Source: an uncultured Methanoregula sp.
GTDB taxonomy: Archaea; Halobacteriota; Methanomicrobia; Methanomicrobiales; Methanospirillaceae
DNA: 64,000 bases
Assembly: GCF_963678795.1 (NCBI RefSeq)
Contig: NZ_OY787452.1
Coordinates: forward strand, 372,001 to 436,000
Direction: 5' to 3'
In this document: positions 1 through 9,539 of the stretch, piece after piece
How the letters are laid out: each line of letters begins with the position of its first letter
Position numbering within the stretch: position 1 is the first letter of the stretch
Notes under the pieces: model-generated
Seen by the model: only the letters and a program-made list of their open reading frames with translations
Told to the model about the DNA's origin: nothing
Database searches by the model: none
Translations under genes and position numbers: made by a program

Positions 1-2926
1 TGGCGAGCCGGGCCGGGCCGGTGGAAACCGAGATGTACTGGGTCCGGGCAACGGGGTTGCTGCCGGCAGCATTGGTTACGGTGAGACGGATATCATATGC
101 ACCTGCCGTAAAACTGTTGACCGGATTTTGGGTTGTATTAAACGATGTCCAGCTGCCGCTCGTACCGGATGCACGATACTCCCAGGTCCACGAAACTGGT
201 GAGCCGGTCGAGGAATCCGTAAATGTCACGGACAACGGGGCAAGACCGATCACCGGTGTTGCAGTGAAATTTGCAACCGGTGGAACCGCCGCCGCACTCA
301 CCGTGATGTAATTCGTGATCTTCTGGCTGTTGCTGCCGGCCGTGTTCGTTGCAGTCAGGTTGACCGTGTACGTCCCGGCCGTCGTATAAATATGTTCAAC
401 ATCCTGGATGTTCGATGTGCTGCCGTCACCGAAATCCCAGAGCCATTCAGTAGGATCGTTCGTGGAATCATCATGGAACAGGACCGCAAGCGGAACCATA
501 CCGGTCGTCCTGTTTGCACTGAAGGCCGAAACCGGCGGTACCGGTGCAGCACTCACGGTGATAAAATTCGTGATCTTATGACTGTTGCTGCCGGCTGAAT
601 TCGTTGCAGTCAGGTTAACCGTATAGGTCCCGGCCGATGCGAAGGTATGGACCGGGCTCTGCACGGTGGCGTTCGTGCTGCTGCCGTCGCCGAAGTCCCA
701 GGACCACGAGGTTGGCGTGTTCGCCGACGTGTCGGTAAACGAGACAGTCAGCGGGGCACTGCCGGATGTGGAAGCGCTGGTGAAACTGGCAACAGGAGCG
801 GTTGCAGATTTTTCAATAACAAGGATAACATTCTGGGCATACATGCTGTCGCCGTTTCCGGCAGTGTCATAACTCTGGAGCCGGGCCGTGTTGGTACCAC
901 TCGCAAGTGCGCTGGTCACATCATAAGCTGAGAACCCGATCTGGGGTGATGCCTGGTAACCGGACCAGAATCCGGTATACTCGTTGCTGTTGAAGAAGAA
1001 CCTGCTCTTGCCTGAATCGCCTGCACTGGAGAGGATGGCTATTGCCTGTGCGCTTGTAACACCGCTGGTGTCCACGCCGGCAAAGCTGGCATACGCGGTT
1101 GCTTCTTCATTGGTGGTTGAATACGCAGACCGTGACCAGATATTATCGAACTCATCGTTGATGTAGATCTTCTTCACGGTTGTTCCGGCATCCTCGTACA
1201 CGACCACGAGGTAGGCACCATAAAGTGCATAATTGTTCCCAGCCTCGGGGGTTATCGTGATGCCATTGCCGGCCGTGCTGAACCGGCTTGTCACATCGTA
1301 GACGTAAAGACCATAGGGGTAGTCATATGTTCCAAACGATTTCCGGTCCAGATATGTAGCAACAGGAGTGACCGTGTTGCTGTTGAACGACATGGAAAAC
1401 GCCGGTGGGGTTGACATCTTGTTGTAGGAATATCCCTGGTAAAGACGGGCACTTGCAACCGTTGCACCGGCCGGAACTGCAAGATCCGCCGATGTCCAGG
1501 TGTAAGTCTTCGCCGTCCAGCCCGCTGCATTGTATGCAGTATTGCCGGCAGAATAGAGTACCCCGTAATGACCGTCAAACGAGGCCTGCGTGTTCATATC
1601 GCTGCCATCGGTAAAACGTTTGCCCTTGTACCCGTTGTTGTATACGGTCTGGTCAGATGCGAGGAACCTGCCCCCTTCTGCAGTTGCATTGATCCTGACA
1701 ACCGTCCCATTCGTGCGCGAGACCGTATCGGTGATCGTGACCGTCTGGGAAGCACCGGATGCGAGAGCCCCGACACCTGCCGTATAGGCAGTACCGGCCA
1801 CGTCAACGCTGATCGTGGATGCACCGGCACTGACAGGGCCGTTGTTCTTCACCGTGATCGAGATCACATTTGGTTCATTTGCAAAGATGAACGCTCCCGT
1901 CCCGGCATTCGGGGAGACTGAAGTTACATTGAGATCAGGGGCCGAACGGACCGTGAGTGCCGCGATCGTGGTCTTGAACGACCCGCCGTTATTCGTGTAC
2001 CCGAAAGTGCTGGCAGAACCGGGAGTGAGTCCGCTGGTCACATCCCACGTGTGATTCTCAAAATTATTGATGGGAGAGACCGGGTTTGCACGGGCCGGGG
2101 ACAGGGCGTTGAAGGTATACGATGCATCCGAACTGCTGATGGCAACATTTTTCAGGGTCGCAGCGGTAAACCCGGAACTTACCGAAGTTGTATCAAATCT
2201 GGTTGTTTCACCGGATGCCCCGGATTTCTGGTAATCGTGCCCGGTATTCACCCAGTACTTCACCTGGTCGGAATCGCCATCATGGTATGCGACAATAAGG
2301 GTCATCTCCTTGACGCGGCCGTCAAAGGTTGAGGAGTCAAGATTTTCCGTTCTGACATACGCAGCCGGGTTCCGCGCCGTGACGAGATCCGTCACGTTAT
2401 ACCAGATCCGGTAATCGGAGTAACACCGGTCCATATGGTCGTTCACGGCATACACTTCGCCATCTCCTGAAGCAGCGGTCTGCTGGTCTTCCGTCCCGAG
2501 GGGGGTCTCGTAAATACCATCACCATCCGCATCAAGCTTCACCGTTGTCCGGCCATGGCGGCTGTCAGTACCGGCAGCGTATACAACGGTCTCCAGCCGG
2601 GCCCACTGGATACCGGTGAACGAAGGGATAACGTACGACTGGGTGAATTCCTTCACCCCGGGTGTACTGGACTGGCTGGCCCACGGGACCGGCTGGTATG
2701 CACCCACGTACAGATCGCCGGATACCGTGCCGTTCTGGCTGGTCGAGAGCGGAAGAGATATCGCGGCAACCGGTACAACCAGCAGCGCAATACAGAGAAT
2801 GAATCCGGCCAGGATTGCAGGAAATGGCCGGTACCGGCCGCGGGGCCGCAAAACGGTGCGGGCAGGTATGAAACGGTTCATCCGGGCAGGCGGGCAACGG
2901 GATACAATTACAAGAGAGCGATTCAT
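1..2926 (-). CDS. Secreted DUF3344/CARDB/PKD surface protein (partial, C-terminus outside window)
   Basis: An open frame runs from ATG 2926 leftwards through the window edge without a stop, at least 975 residues. GGTGAG sits 6 nt before the ATG, which favours it over an internal ATG 15 codons later. The N-terminus has a basic stretch and then a hydrophobic signal (ILAGFILCIALLVVPVAA). A DUF3344 domain follows (about residues 60-330, with WARLETVVYAAG and DGRVKEMTLIVAYHDGD), then a CARDB-like domain, a second DUF3344, and three PKD domains (WSWDFGDGSS, WLWDFGDGST, and a third with WTWEYRASG). The encoding DNA repeats between the PKD units, for example 328-382 and 588-634. It is probably an exported adhesin or S-layer-associated protein. 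Role inferred, domains read directly. Confidence 0.85.
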   Translation of the reverse strand, partial: MNRSLVIVSRCPPARMNRFIPARTVLRPRGRYRPFPAILAGFILCIALLVVPVAAISLPLSTSQNGTVSGDLYVGAYQPVPWASQSSTPGVKEFTQSYVIPSFTGIQWARLETVVYAAGTDSRHGRTTVKLDADGDGIYETPLGTEDQQTAASGDGEVYAVNDHMDRCYSDYRIWYNVTDLVTARNPAAYVRTENLDSSTFDGRVKEMTLIVAYHDGDSDQVKYWVNTGHDYQKSGASGETTRFDTTSVSSGFTAATLKNVAISSSDASYTFNALSPARANPVSPINNFENHTWDVTSGLTPGSASTFGYTNNGGSFKTTIAALTVRSAPDLNVTSVSPNAGTGAFIFANEPNVISITVKNNGPVSAGASTISVDVAGTAYTAGVGALASGASQTVTITDTVSRTNGTVVRINATAEGGRFLASDQTVYNNGYKGKRFTDGSDMNTQASFDGHYGVLYSAGNTAYNAAGWTAKTYTWTSADLAVPAGATVASARLYQGYSYNKMSTPPAFSMSFNSNTVTPVATYLDRKSFGTYDYPYGLYVYDVTSRFSTAGNGITITPEAGNNYALYGAYLVVVYEDAGTTVKKIYINDEFDNIWSRSAYSTTNEEATAYASFAGVDTSGVTSAQAIAILSSAGDSGKSRFFFNSNEYTGFWSGYQASPQIGFSAYDVTSALASGTNTARLQSYDTAGNGDSMYAQNVILVIEKSATAPVASFTSASTSGSAPLTVSFTDTSANTPTSWSWDFGDGSSTNATVQSPVHTFASAGTYTVNLTATNSAGSNSHKITNFITVSAAPVPPVSAFSANRTTGMVPLAVLFHDDSTNDPTEWLWDFGDGSTSNIQDVEHIYTTAGTYTVNLTATNTAGSNSQKITNYITVSAAAVPPVANFTATPVIGLAPLSVTFTDSSTGSPVSWTWEYRASGTSGSWTSFNTTQNPVNSFTAGAYDIRLTVTNAAGSNPVARTQYISVSTGPARLA

Positions 2927-3498
2927 GTGATTCTCACCATATTAATTAAAATTAAACTATCACTTTGTAGAATCTGATGCTACATTAATTAATCGAAAGG
3001 ATATTTTATCTTACAAATTTTAAAAAAAGTAATTACAAGGAATACACAACAGGAGTGAGATGGGCTCTTCTGGTTTTTAAAAATCCATGCCGGAAAAAAG
3101 ATCCCGCTATCCGCATTCCGGCAGCCTTTTGCACCCGGGCAGGGGATAAAATACTGGGGTGATTCATACGCGGACAGAACGGCATTGTGAGGTATTCCAG
3201 GGCATCGTTTCCGCGCTCACTTCGAGAAACCGGGCCTATATCCGGGGATTTTCCGGGCAAGATCCAATCCGGGCGTAATCTGGGCCTTTCCCGACAGGGC
3301 CGGAAGATGAGGGGGCGAATCGGAGACCGTAACGGGCCCGGAATCCCCCGAGAGAAGGACACTCCGTTTTTCAGAATCGTCAGCCGCTTACCCGGGAGGT
3401 CCGCGGCCGGCGCCGGAGTTGTGAGACAACCACGGGTCAGGCATGGGTAGTAGTACTCCCCGCGGGCCCTTTTCCAATCCCCCTGCTATCCTGCAAGG

Positions 3499-3529
3499 TT
3501 ACTGAACATATAATGAATAAGTTCAGTAA
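3499..3529. promoter_or_regulatory. Inverted repeat, possible operator
   Basis: TTACTGAAC (3499-3507) and GTTCAGTAA (3521-3529) are perfect 9-nt inverted copies separated by 13 nt. The site lies about 70 nt upstream of the TATA box of the DUF3344 gene at 3631 and has no T-run, so an operator is more likely than a terminator. Confidence 0.4.
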
Positions 3530-3598
3530 TACGAAGCAGAATAAAATCAGATTATCTGTACTCAAATAAAAAAGTTTATCAGAATTGGTATTATTAAA

Positions 3599-3607
3599 TT
3601 ATAAATA
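3599..3607 (+). promoter_or_regulatory. TATA box of the DUF3344/ABC cluster
   Basis: TTATAAATA at 3599-3607 has the archaeal TATA form. Its centre is about 28 nt before ATG 3631, so transcription would start at or just before the start codon, giving a leaderless or nearly leaderless mRNA. No ribosome site is visible before 3631, which agrees. Confidence 0.5.
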
Positions 3608-3630
3608 CGTAATACAATCCGGGTATAATC

Positions 3631-5433
3631 ATGATTTCTCGTATTTTCAGTACATTCATTCTCGCGGCCGTTTTCGCTGCATTCATCATCGTCCCGGCAG
3701 CAGCCCTATATGATTTCGAGGGAATCCCGCTGACAGTCCATGCCCAGGGTACCGTGAACGGGGACCTTCTCACATTCGGGAAGTACGGCCTGACGAACCC
3801 ACCCGGTGAGCTCCGGTTCGAACTCCCTGCCACCCCGGTTTATTCGAGGGTTTACACCGGCATCTGGGGTGGAACGGAAAAATATTCCGGCTGGGCTGAG
3901 ATCACGGTCAACGATCTCCGGAAAGCAAAGTATGTCTTAAACGGTGAAAGGGACCGGAACGGGGACGTGTATGAAGCCGGCCATGGCATCTACTGGATGG
4001 GGTACGACACTACGGATCTCCTGAGAAAGGGAACCAACGTGATCACGGTCACGACCAGCAAGGATGATCCCGGGAATAAACTGGACGGGCGGGTTTACAG
4101 CATCTTTGTTGTGGCCGTTGTCGAGGATCCGGCCGGAGGGACAACCCAGTACTGGATCGCGGAAGGCAACGAGAATCTCCATGGTGAAGGATGGGCCGGG
4201 ACCAATCCCACCAGACACGATGAAACGAACGTGACCTTCCAGGGTGCGGACGTGCAGGGATTGGCCCGGGCAAATCTCACCGTGCTCCTTCTTGCCGGCG
4301 GGAAAGGGCAGCCGGATTACGTGCAGTTCAACAACCACTACCTGGGAGCCCCGGTACGGACGGTCAATGGTTTCAACGTCACCGATATCGGCGATGAAGT
4401 CTCTTTCAATGCTGACGGGGGACGCGGCATCGAATCCCGGTACGTGGATGCGGAAACGTTCCGGGTCGACAACTCAGTACAGGCCGCAAATACCGTGCGC
4501 TTTATCCGGGGAATCGACCTGGACGGGGACAGGGCCATCACAACCACGGGAGATTCCCCCGAAGGCGAGGATTACATCCATCCTGTCATGGCAATCCTGG
4601 CCCTGAAAAAGAACGGCATCTCCACCTCACCCGATCTTGCCATTGAAAGCCTGACAGCCGGCAATGCGTACAACGGGAAGGTTGCCACCCTGACTGCGGA
4701 AGTGAGAAGTTACGGGGTCCAGCCCAAAGATGCCGTTCCGGTTGCATTCTTTGTGAATGGCAACCTGATCAACACCACAAACTCTGTCCTGCACCCGGGC
4801 GGGATTACCCGGGTCAGTGTCCCGTGGCAGGCAACAACCGGGACGTACACCCTGTCTGCCGAAGTATCAGTACCCGGGGATTCACAACCCGGCAATAACG
4901 GGGCACAGCACCAGGCCACGATCGGCACGCCCCCGGATCTTTCCGTATCCGTGGGAGCACCGGTCCATAAGGACGCAGTACCCGGGGCAGGTGCAACAAA
5001 AGCGCCGCTCTCGTTCATTCCGGTTATTGCCGGGATCGGTGCCCTCGCACTCCTCCGGCGCCGCGGGGGACCCGGATCAACACTCCCGGCCGTTGTTCTT
5101 ACCCTTGTAATTCTTGCAGCCACCGCCAGCTTGGTTGCCCCGGCCGGGGCGGTTTCGGATGTACAGGAATATTCCCTGCCGGTCCAGATTGCCAACAACG
5201 GCGGGAGCGATGCCCCGTCATTCGTGGTATCGGTATATCTTGACGGTGAAAAGATCGCCGACAGGAATGTAGTGGAGGGCATAAAAGCCCATTCATCAGT
5301 AACGATCGCTATACCGGTCTTTACCTCCCCGGGCTCGCACGAAATGAAAGTCATCGCCGATGAAGCCGGGCTTGTCAAAGACCCGTCCCGGTCGAACAAC
5401 CTTGTCCAGGGCCGCTATGAGTTCCCGAAATAG
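3631..5433 (+). CDS. DUF3344/CARDB membrane-anchored surface protein
   Basis: A 600-residue protein with an N-terminal signal (residues 1-25, FILAAVFAAFIIVPAAA). DUF3344 spans about 26-325 (WGGTEKYSGWAEITVNDL, LDGRVYSIFVVAVVED, QYWIAEGNENL). A CARDB domain covers 330-430 (PDLAIESLTAGNAYNGKVA). Next comes a sorting-signal-like segment, APLSFIPVIAGIGALALLRRR, a second membrane helix, and a second CARDB-like domain to the end. The tripartite segment is internal, whereas such anchors are normally C-terminal. The last 17 nt overlap the next DUF3344 gene, and an ABC exporter follows, so this is probably a cell-surface protein made with its export or anchoring machinery. Function unknown. Confidence 0.85.
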   Translation: MISRIFSTFILAAVFAAFIIVPAAALYDFEGIPLTVHAQGTVNGDLLTFGKYGLTNPPGELRFELPATPVYSRVYTGIWGGTEKYSGWAEITVNDLRKAKYVLNGERDRNGDVYEAGHGIYWMGYDTTDLLRKGTNVITVTTSKDDPGNKLDGRVYSIFVVAVVEDPAGGTTQYWIAEGNENLHGEGWAGTNPTRHDETNVTFQGADVQGLARANLTVLLLAGGKGQPDYVQFNNHYLGAPVRTVNGFNVTDIGDEVSFNADGGRGIESRYVDAETFRVDNSVQAANTVRFIRGIDLDGDRAITTTGDSPEGEDYIHPVMAILALKKNGISTSPDLAIESLTAGNAYNGKVATLTAEVRSYGVQPKDAVPVAFFVNGNLINTTNSVLHPGGITRVSVPWQATTGTYTLSAEVSVPGDSQPGNNGAQHQATIGTPPDLSVSVGAPVHKDAVPGAGATKAPLSFIPVIAGIGALALLRRRGGPGSTLPAVVLTLVILAATASLVAPAGAVSDVQEYSLPVQIANNGGSDAPSFVVSVYLDGEKIADRNVVEGIKAHSSVTIAIPVFTSPGSHEMKVIADEAGLVKDPSRSNNLVQGRYEFPK

Positions 5434-6391
5434 GTGTGCAGCGTCCATGATCTGCGCCATTCTCCTCATCATGCCGGTTATGGCAACCTATGCAGGAGAC
5501 AAACCGCTTGCAACCGTCTATTCGGCACAGGAGAACGGCGGGTACGTCTTCTCGGTCGGCAACAGCACGTACAGCGGGACACTCCACCCGGGTGACCGGT
5601 ACCCGGTCTCATTCACCATCGATATCCCGGAGGATGCAACGGTCCGGTACCAGCGGTACTATCTCTACTGGGCCTGGGGCAGGAAAGACCAGCAGGCGGT
5701 CTATCCCGCGATAAACGCAACACAGTGTTCCGGTGAAAAAACCCTTACCGGCCCTGCCGTGCGGTACGTGGACAACAAAGGGTTTTCGAGCGCGAGCGAT
5801 TTCTATTCCGGCATGGACGCGTTCTCCTGCAGAAACCTCACGCCGGGTAAAAACACGGTGACCTTTGAAGTGGCAAACACCGGCGAGGGCAACAGCACGT
5901 TCGTTGTCCAGGGAGCCGGCGTTCTTGCCGTGTATGAGAGCCCGGCATCTCCCCCGGGGCAGATCGAGGTCCGGGAGGGATGCGACATGCTCTACAGCAG
6001 CTACGGCATCACGCCGGAGATGGCAACAAGCCGTATGGATTTCAGCCAGGATATCGACATGGCCCGCCTCTCGAAGGCAACGCTTGAACTGGTCGCCCCG
6101 TCGGGAGGGTACACCCGGTCGGACATCATCCGGAAAAATGCCGTTGGCATAAACCACGAACAAAGCGGGAAACTTCCCCCGTTCATAACGTCGGTCTTGA
6201 GCCTCGTCTTCCCGGAAACCCGGGGAAAAGAATGGGTGGATGTCTTTGATTCCGACCAGCAGCAGCAGATAGGAATCGAGACCCGGGACGTGACGCCGTA
6301 CCTGGCCGCCAGATCCAATTTTGCAACGGTCCAGGACCGGGGGGATTATCTTCTCCTGACCAACGCGATCCTGAAAGTGGACTATACCTGA
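5417..6391 (+). CDS. Secreted DUF3344 protein
   Basis: A 324-residue protein. ATG 5417 is chosen because it opens a classical signal peptide (MSSRNRCAASMICAILLIM, then cleavage near YAG). An upstream in-frame ATG at 5360 would add a non-signal stretch inside the previous gene. The whole mature part matches a single DUF3344 domain: repeated tyrosine-rich WAWGRKDQQ, YVDNKGFSSASDFYSG, and VTFEVANTGEGNSTFVVQGAGVLAVYE. It overlaps the preceding DUF3344 gene by 17 nt and is followed after 9 nt by an ABC ATPase, so it is co-transcribed. No membrane anchor is seen after the signal. Confidence 0.8.
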   Translation: MSSRNRCAASMICAILLIMPVMATYAGDKPLATVYSAQENGGYVFSVGNSTYSGTLHPGDRYPVSFTIDIPEDATVRYQRYYLYWAWGRKDQQAVYPAINATQCSGEKTLTGPAVRYVDNKGFSSASDFYSGMDAFSCRNLTPGKNTVTFEVANTGEGNSTFVVQGAGVLAVYESPASPPGQIEVREGCDMLYSSYGITPEMATSRMDFSQDIDMARLSKATLELVAPSGGYTRSDIIRKNAVGINHEQSGKLPPFITSVLSLVFPETRGKEWVDVFDSDQQQQIGIETRDVTPYLAARSNFATVQDRGDYLLLTNAILKVDYT

Positions 6392-6400
6392 GGAGATACC

Positions 6401-7072
6401 ATGCCGGGAATCATTGAAGCTGACAGACTCACAAAAACCTACAAGGGATCCGTCCCTGCACTCACCAAGGCAAGTTTTAGGGTAGACAAAGGAGAGTTCG
6501 TAACCCTGATCGGGCGGAGCGGTTCGGGAAAGAGCACGCTTCTCAACATTCTCGGCTGCCTTGACCGGCCGGACTCCGGGGAGCTTCGGCTCGACGGGTC
6601 GGTCGTGAATTACAATGATCCCGCCCAGCTTGTTGGTATCCGCAGGGCAAAGATAGGGTTCGTCTTCCAGCAGTTCAACCTCCTGCCCTACCTCACGGCC
6701 CAGGAAAATGTTGAGTACCCACTCCTCTTCAACTACCGAGATCCGGAGACCCGCACCCGGGCCGCCGGCGAACTGCTCCGGCTCGTGGGGTTGCATGATC
6801 GCCGGACCCACCACCCTTCGGAACTGAGCGGGGGCGAGCAGCAGCGGGTATCGATTGCCCGAGCCCTCATCAACAATCCGCCAATCATATTTGCCGACGA
6901 GCCGACCGGCAACCTCGACCAGAAGACAAGCGAGGAGATCTTCCGGCTGATGAGATCCATCAGCGAGGACAGGAAGACAACGTTTTTTATCGTCACCCAC
7001 GAGCGGGACTTCGGGGCATATGCGGACCGGTCGTTCCAGCTTATGGACGGGGAAGTGATCGACACATGGTAA
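6401..7072 (+). CDS. ABC transporter ATP-binding protein, LolD/MacB type
   Basis: A 223-residue ATPase. Walker A is GRSGSGKST (about residues 39-47), the Q-loop is VFQQFNLLPYLTAQENVEYPL, the signature is LSGGEQQRVSIARAL, Walker B is PIIFADEPTGNLDQ and the switch histidine is in FIVTHERD. These match the MacB/LolD branch that works with FtsX-like permeases. GAGG precedes the ATG. The stop overlaps the start of the permease gene at 7066. It probably energises an exporter acting on surface lipoproteins, peptides or cell-envelope material; substrate unknown. Confidence 0.92.
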   Translation: MPGIIEADRLTKTYKGSVPALTKASFRVDKGEFVTLIGRSGSGKSTLLNILGCLDRPDSGELRLDGSVVNYNDPAQLVGIRRAKIGFVFQQFNLLPYLTAQENVEYPLLFNYRDPETRTRAAGELLRLVGLHDRRTHHPSELSGGEQQRVSIARALINNPPIIFADEPTGNLDQKTSEEIFRLMRSISEDRKTTFFIVTHERDFGAYADRSFQLMDGEVIDTW

Positions 7073-8280
7073 AACTCCTGGATTATGCAAAACTCTCCGC
7101 CCGGCAGCTCCTGAAAAAACGGACCCGGGTGCTCCTGACCGCCATCGGCATTGCAATCGGTATTGCAGCCGTTGTCGGGATCATCTCACTCGGGGAAGGG
7201 ATTCGTTACCAGGCCATCGAGACCGTCAAGCAGCAGTCGGATCTCTCGCTCATCGAAGTTGAGGGCACTGTCCGGGACGGAACGGTCCTCCCCATCACTG
7301 AATCCAAGGTAGCGCTCATACGAACCATTCCCCATGCGGATTCGGCAGGCCCGGTGTACCGGGCCTCGTTCTCAACGCTCCGGCAGACGTATCTCGGAGT
7401 AACCGGGATCAGCGGCGAAGATTTTTCCAGGATCTTCAGGCCCTCGTATTCCTCGGGAACATTTCCCGAACCCGGCTCAAACCAGGTTCTCCTTGGGTAC
7501 GACATAGCAGAAAAACTCCGGAAGTACGAGGGAATCCGGCCGGGTGACCAGTTCACGGTCGTGATACGGGAATACGATGCGAGCGGCGCCCCGCAGGATC
7601 GCAAACTCTCGATACGGACAAGCGGGGCCCTCAGGGAGCGGGGGGACTCGCTCGACAACATGGTGATCATGGATCCCGATTCTGTAAAAGCAATGTCTGA
7701 CGGGGATACCGCCTACAGTTCCGTCTATGTCCGTGTCGACGATCCGGAACATGTCTTCTCTGTGGTCGGCGAGGTTCAGTCGCTCGGGCTGTCGGCTGCC
7801 GGGGCTTTCCAGCAGATCGAGTCCGTGAACCGGTTCATGGACCTCGTCATCCTCTTCCTCTCACTCTTTGCAGCCATCTCTCTCGTTATCGGGGCGCTCA
7901 TGATCGTCAACACCATGGTCATGTCCGTGTACGAGCGGACCCGCGAGATTGGCGTGAGCATGGCCGTGGGGGCCTCCAGGGGAGATGTCATGACACTCAT
8001 CCTTCTGGAATGTTTCTATATCGGGATCATCGGGGGATTGCTCGGTGACCTTCTCGGGATTGCATTTTCCTTTGGCCTCAACACGCTCGGGAAATCGTAC
8101 CTTCTGGCGCAGATGGGCGATCTCTTCTCCGGGTTTGCACGCTACGATCTCACGATCGTAACCCCACAAATCCTCGTCCTGGGATTCCTTGTCGCAGTCT
8201 TTCTTTCGCTTCTGTCGGGATTGTATCCTGCACTGAAAGCTGCCGGGCTCGATCCGGTCGAGGCCATCCATCACACGTGA
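7066..8280 (+). CDS. FtsX/MacB-like ABC transporter permease
   Basis: A 404-residue permease. The first membrane helix follows a basic N-terminus (about residues 20-45, VLLTAIGIAIGIAAVVGIISLGEG). A periplasmic-side MacB core domain covers about 50-260. Three helices follow near 270-300, 320-350 and 365-395, the usual FtsX layout with a total of four. The motif VYERTREIGVSMAVGASRGDV is typical of the family. The ATG overlaps the end of the ATPase gene by 7 nt, so the two form one transporter, adjacent to two DUF3344 genes. Confidence 0.92.
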   Translation: MVKLLDYAKLSARQLLKKRTRVLLTAIGIAIGIAAVVGIISLGEGIRYQAIETVKQQSDLSLIEVEGTVRDGTVLPITESKVALIRTIPHADSAGPVYRASFSTLRQTYLGVTGISGEDFSRIFRPSYSSGTFPEPGSNQVLLGYDIAEKLRKYEGIRPGDQFTVVIREYDASGAPQDRKLSIRTSGALRERGDSLDNMVIMDPDSVKAMSDGDTAYSSVYVRVDDPEHVFSVVGEVQSLGLSAAGAFQQIESVNRFMDLVILFLSLFAAISLVIGALMIVNTMVMSVYERTREIGVSMAVGASRGDVMTLILLECFYIGIIGGLLGDLLGIAFSFGLNTLGKSYLLAQMGDLFSGFARYDLTIVTPQILVLGFLVAVFLSLLSGLYPALKAAGLDPVEAIHHT

Positions 8281-8324
8281 TACCATGACCAAAAATACGC
8301 GGGTAATAAAGAGATGATAAAAAA

Positions 8325-9416
8325 ATGATTTCCCGAAAGAATTGCCCGGAAAAAACCTCCGTACTCCCGGCACTCATCGTTCTTTGCATGGTTCTTGCTG
8401 CCGTGGCAGTATCCGGTTGCACAACCACACCGGCCCCGTCTGCTTCAAAACCCCAGGCGGCATCCGTAAAACCGGGAGGCACTACTCCCGTAACCGCACA
8501 AACCACCGGCCCGCACTACACCGTTCCCGTTCAGCGGATCATTGTAACGAACGCGAATTCCGCGGAACTGCTGATTGCGATCGGTGCGAAGGACCGGATC
8601 GTCGGGATTTCCGATACGGTAAAAAACCATCCGGTTCTCGGCCTGCAGTTTGCAGGTGTGCCAAGTATTGGTTCATGGCAGACGCCGGATGTCGAGAAGA
8701 TCTTATCCCTCCACCCGGATGTCGTCATCTGCTATTCGAGTTATTTGCCAAAAAACATTGACCGGATAGCCTCTGCCGGGATAACCATCCTGCCGGTCGA
8801 CTGTTACAAGATCGATACGCTCGCAGCCGATGCCAAAACACTCGGGCATATTACAGGCCTGGAGACCGGATCGGAGAAATTTGTTGCATTCCAGGAAAAA
8901 TATGAATCACTCCTCCGGTCCCGCACTGCGGGGATGCAGGAGTCGGCCCTGCCCCGGGTATATTTTGAATCCTATTCCGATTATTCGACGTTAACCGGGG
9001 GATCAGGGGCGGACACACTCGTAACCATGGCCGGGGGGAGGAACATCGCAGCACTGCTGCCGGTCTCGTCACCGAAAGTGAATGCCGAGTGGCTGGTTGC
9101 AGAGAACCCCGACGTAATTATCAAAGTTATTGCCACATCCCAGAAAGACCAGGATTTCAAAGGGCTGCAGGAGAAGATCAGCAGCAGGCAGAATTCAGGG
9201 AATATCAGTGCGGTGAAAAACGGCCGCGTGTATATCATCTCAAACGATATCGTGTACGGGCCCCGGGCCATCATCGGGGCATTGTACATTGCCAAAATCC
9301 TTCATCCGGAAAAATTTGCTGATATCATACCCGGAAAAATACTCGACGAGTACGCCGGGCGTTTTGCGCCCGGGACAAATACAACGCCCTGCATGTATCC
9401 GCCGGGTGCCGGATGA
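8325..9416 (+). CDS. TroA/BtuF-like ABC substrate-binding lipoprotein
   Basis: A 363-residue protein with a lipobox-type signal (LAAVAVSGC, cysteine near residue 32) and a low-complexity Thr/Pro linker. A periplasmic-binding domain of the iron-siderophore/cobalamin group follows (VTNANSAELLIAIGAKDRIVGISD, SIGSWQTPDVEKILSLHPDVVI, and C-terminal VKNGRVYIISNDIVYGPRAIIGALYIAKILHPE). GAGATGAT precedes the ATG. No matching BtuC permease is adjacent; the neighbouring ABC genes are MacB-type and would not normally pair with it. It probably binds a metal chelate, haem-like or corrinoid ligand in trans with another transporter. Confidence 0.85.
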   Translation: MISRKNCPEKTSVLPALIVLCMVLAAVAVSGCTTTPAPSASKPQAASVKPGGTTPVTAQTTGPHYTVPVQRIIVTNANSAELLIAIGAKDRIVGISDTVKNHPVLGLQFAGVPSIGSWQTPDVEKILSLHPDVVICYSSYLPKNIDRIASAGITILPVDCYKIDTLAADAKTLGHITGLETGSEKFVAFQEKYESLLRSRTAGMQESALPRVYFESYSDYSTLTGGSGADTLVTMAGGRNIAALLPVSSPKVNAEWLVAENPDVIIKVIATSQKDQDFKGLQEKISSRQNSGNISAVKNGRVYIISNDIVYGPRAIIGALYIAKILHPEKFADIIPGKILDEYAGRFAPGTNTTPCMYPPGAG

Positions 9417-9539
9417 TCAGAAATGGCCCGCATATCATCTCCCGCACGGGACCGGTCCTCGTGGCAAATAACGGATTATAACGGTCGCAACCAGGGTATT
9501 CATCCCTGGCGCAGAGCACAAACAAAAAACGGATCTTCA

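Larger units (their letters stand above)
2927..3630. other. Intergenic region between divergent surface-protein genes
   Basis: About 700 nt without a convincing gene. The first 110 nt are AT-rich and would hold the promoter of the leftward gene. The stretch 3100-3480 is GC-rich and holds overlapping short frames on both strands that lack ribosome sites. The last 140 nt hold an inverted repeat (3499-3529) and a TATA box for the rightward gene. Confidence 0.6.

Noticed and set aside
21..931. Several plus-strand frames of 60-96 codons over the first kilobase
   Set aside because: They are the opposite strand of the long minus-strand DUF3344/PKD gene, which has domain content and a ribosome site.
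5609..7156. 515-codon minus-strand frame
   Set aside because: Lies opposite the DUF3344 and ABC ATPase genes and has no recognisable domain; GC-rich antisense openness explains it.
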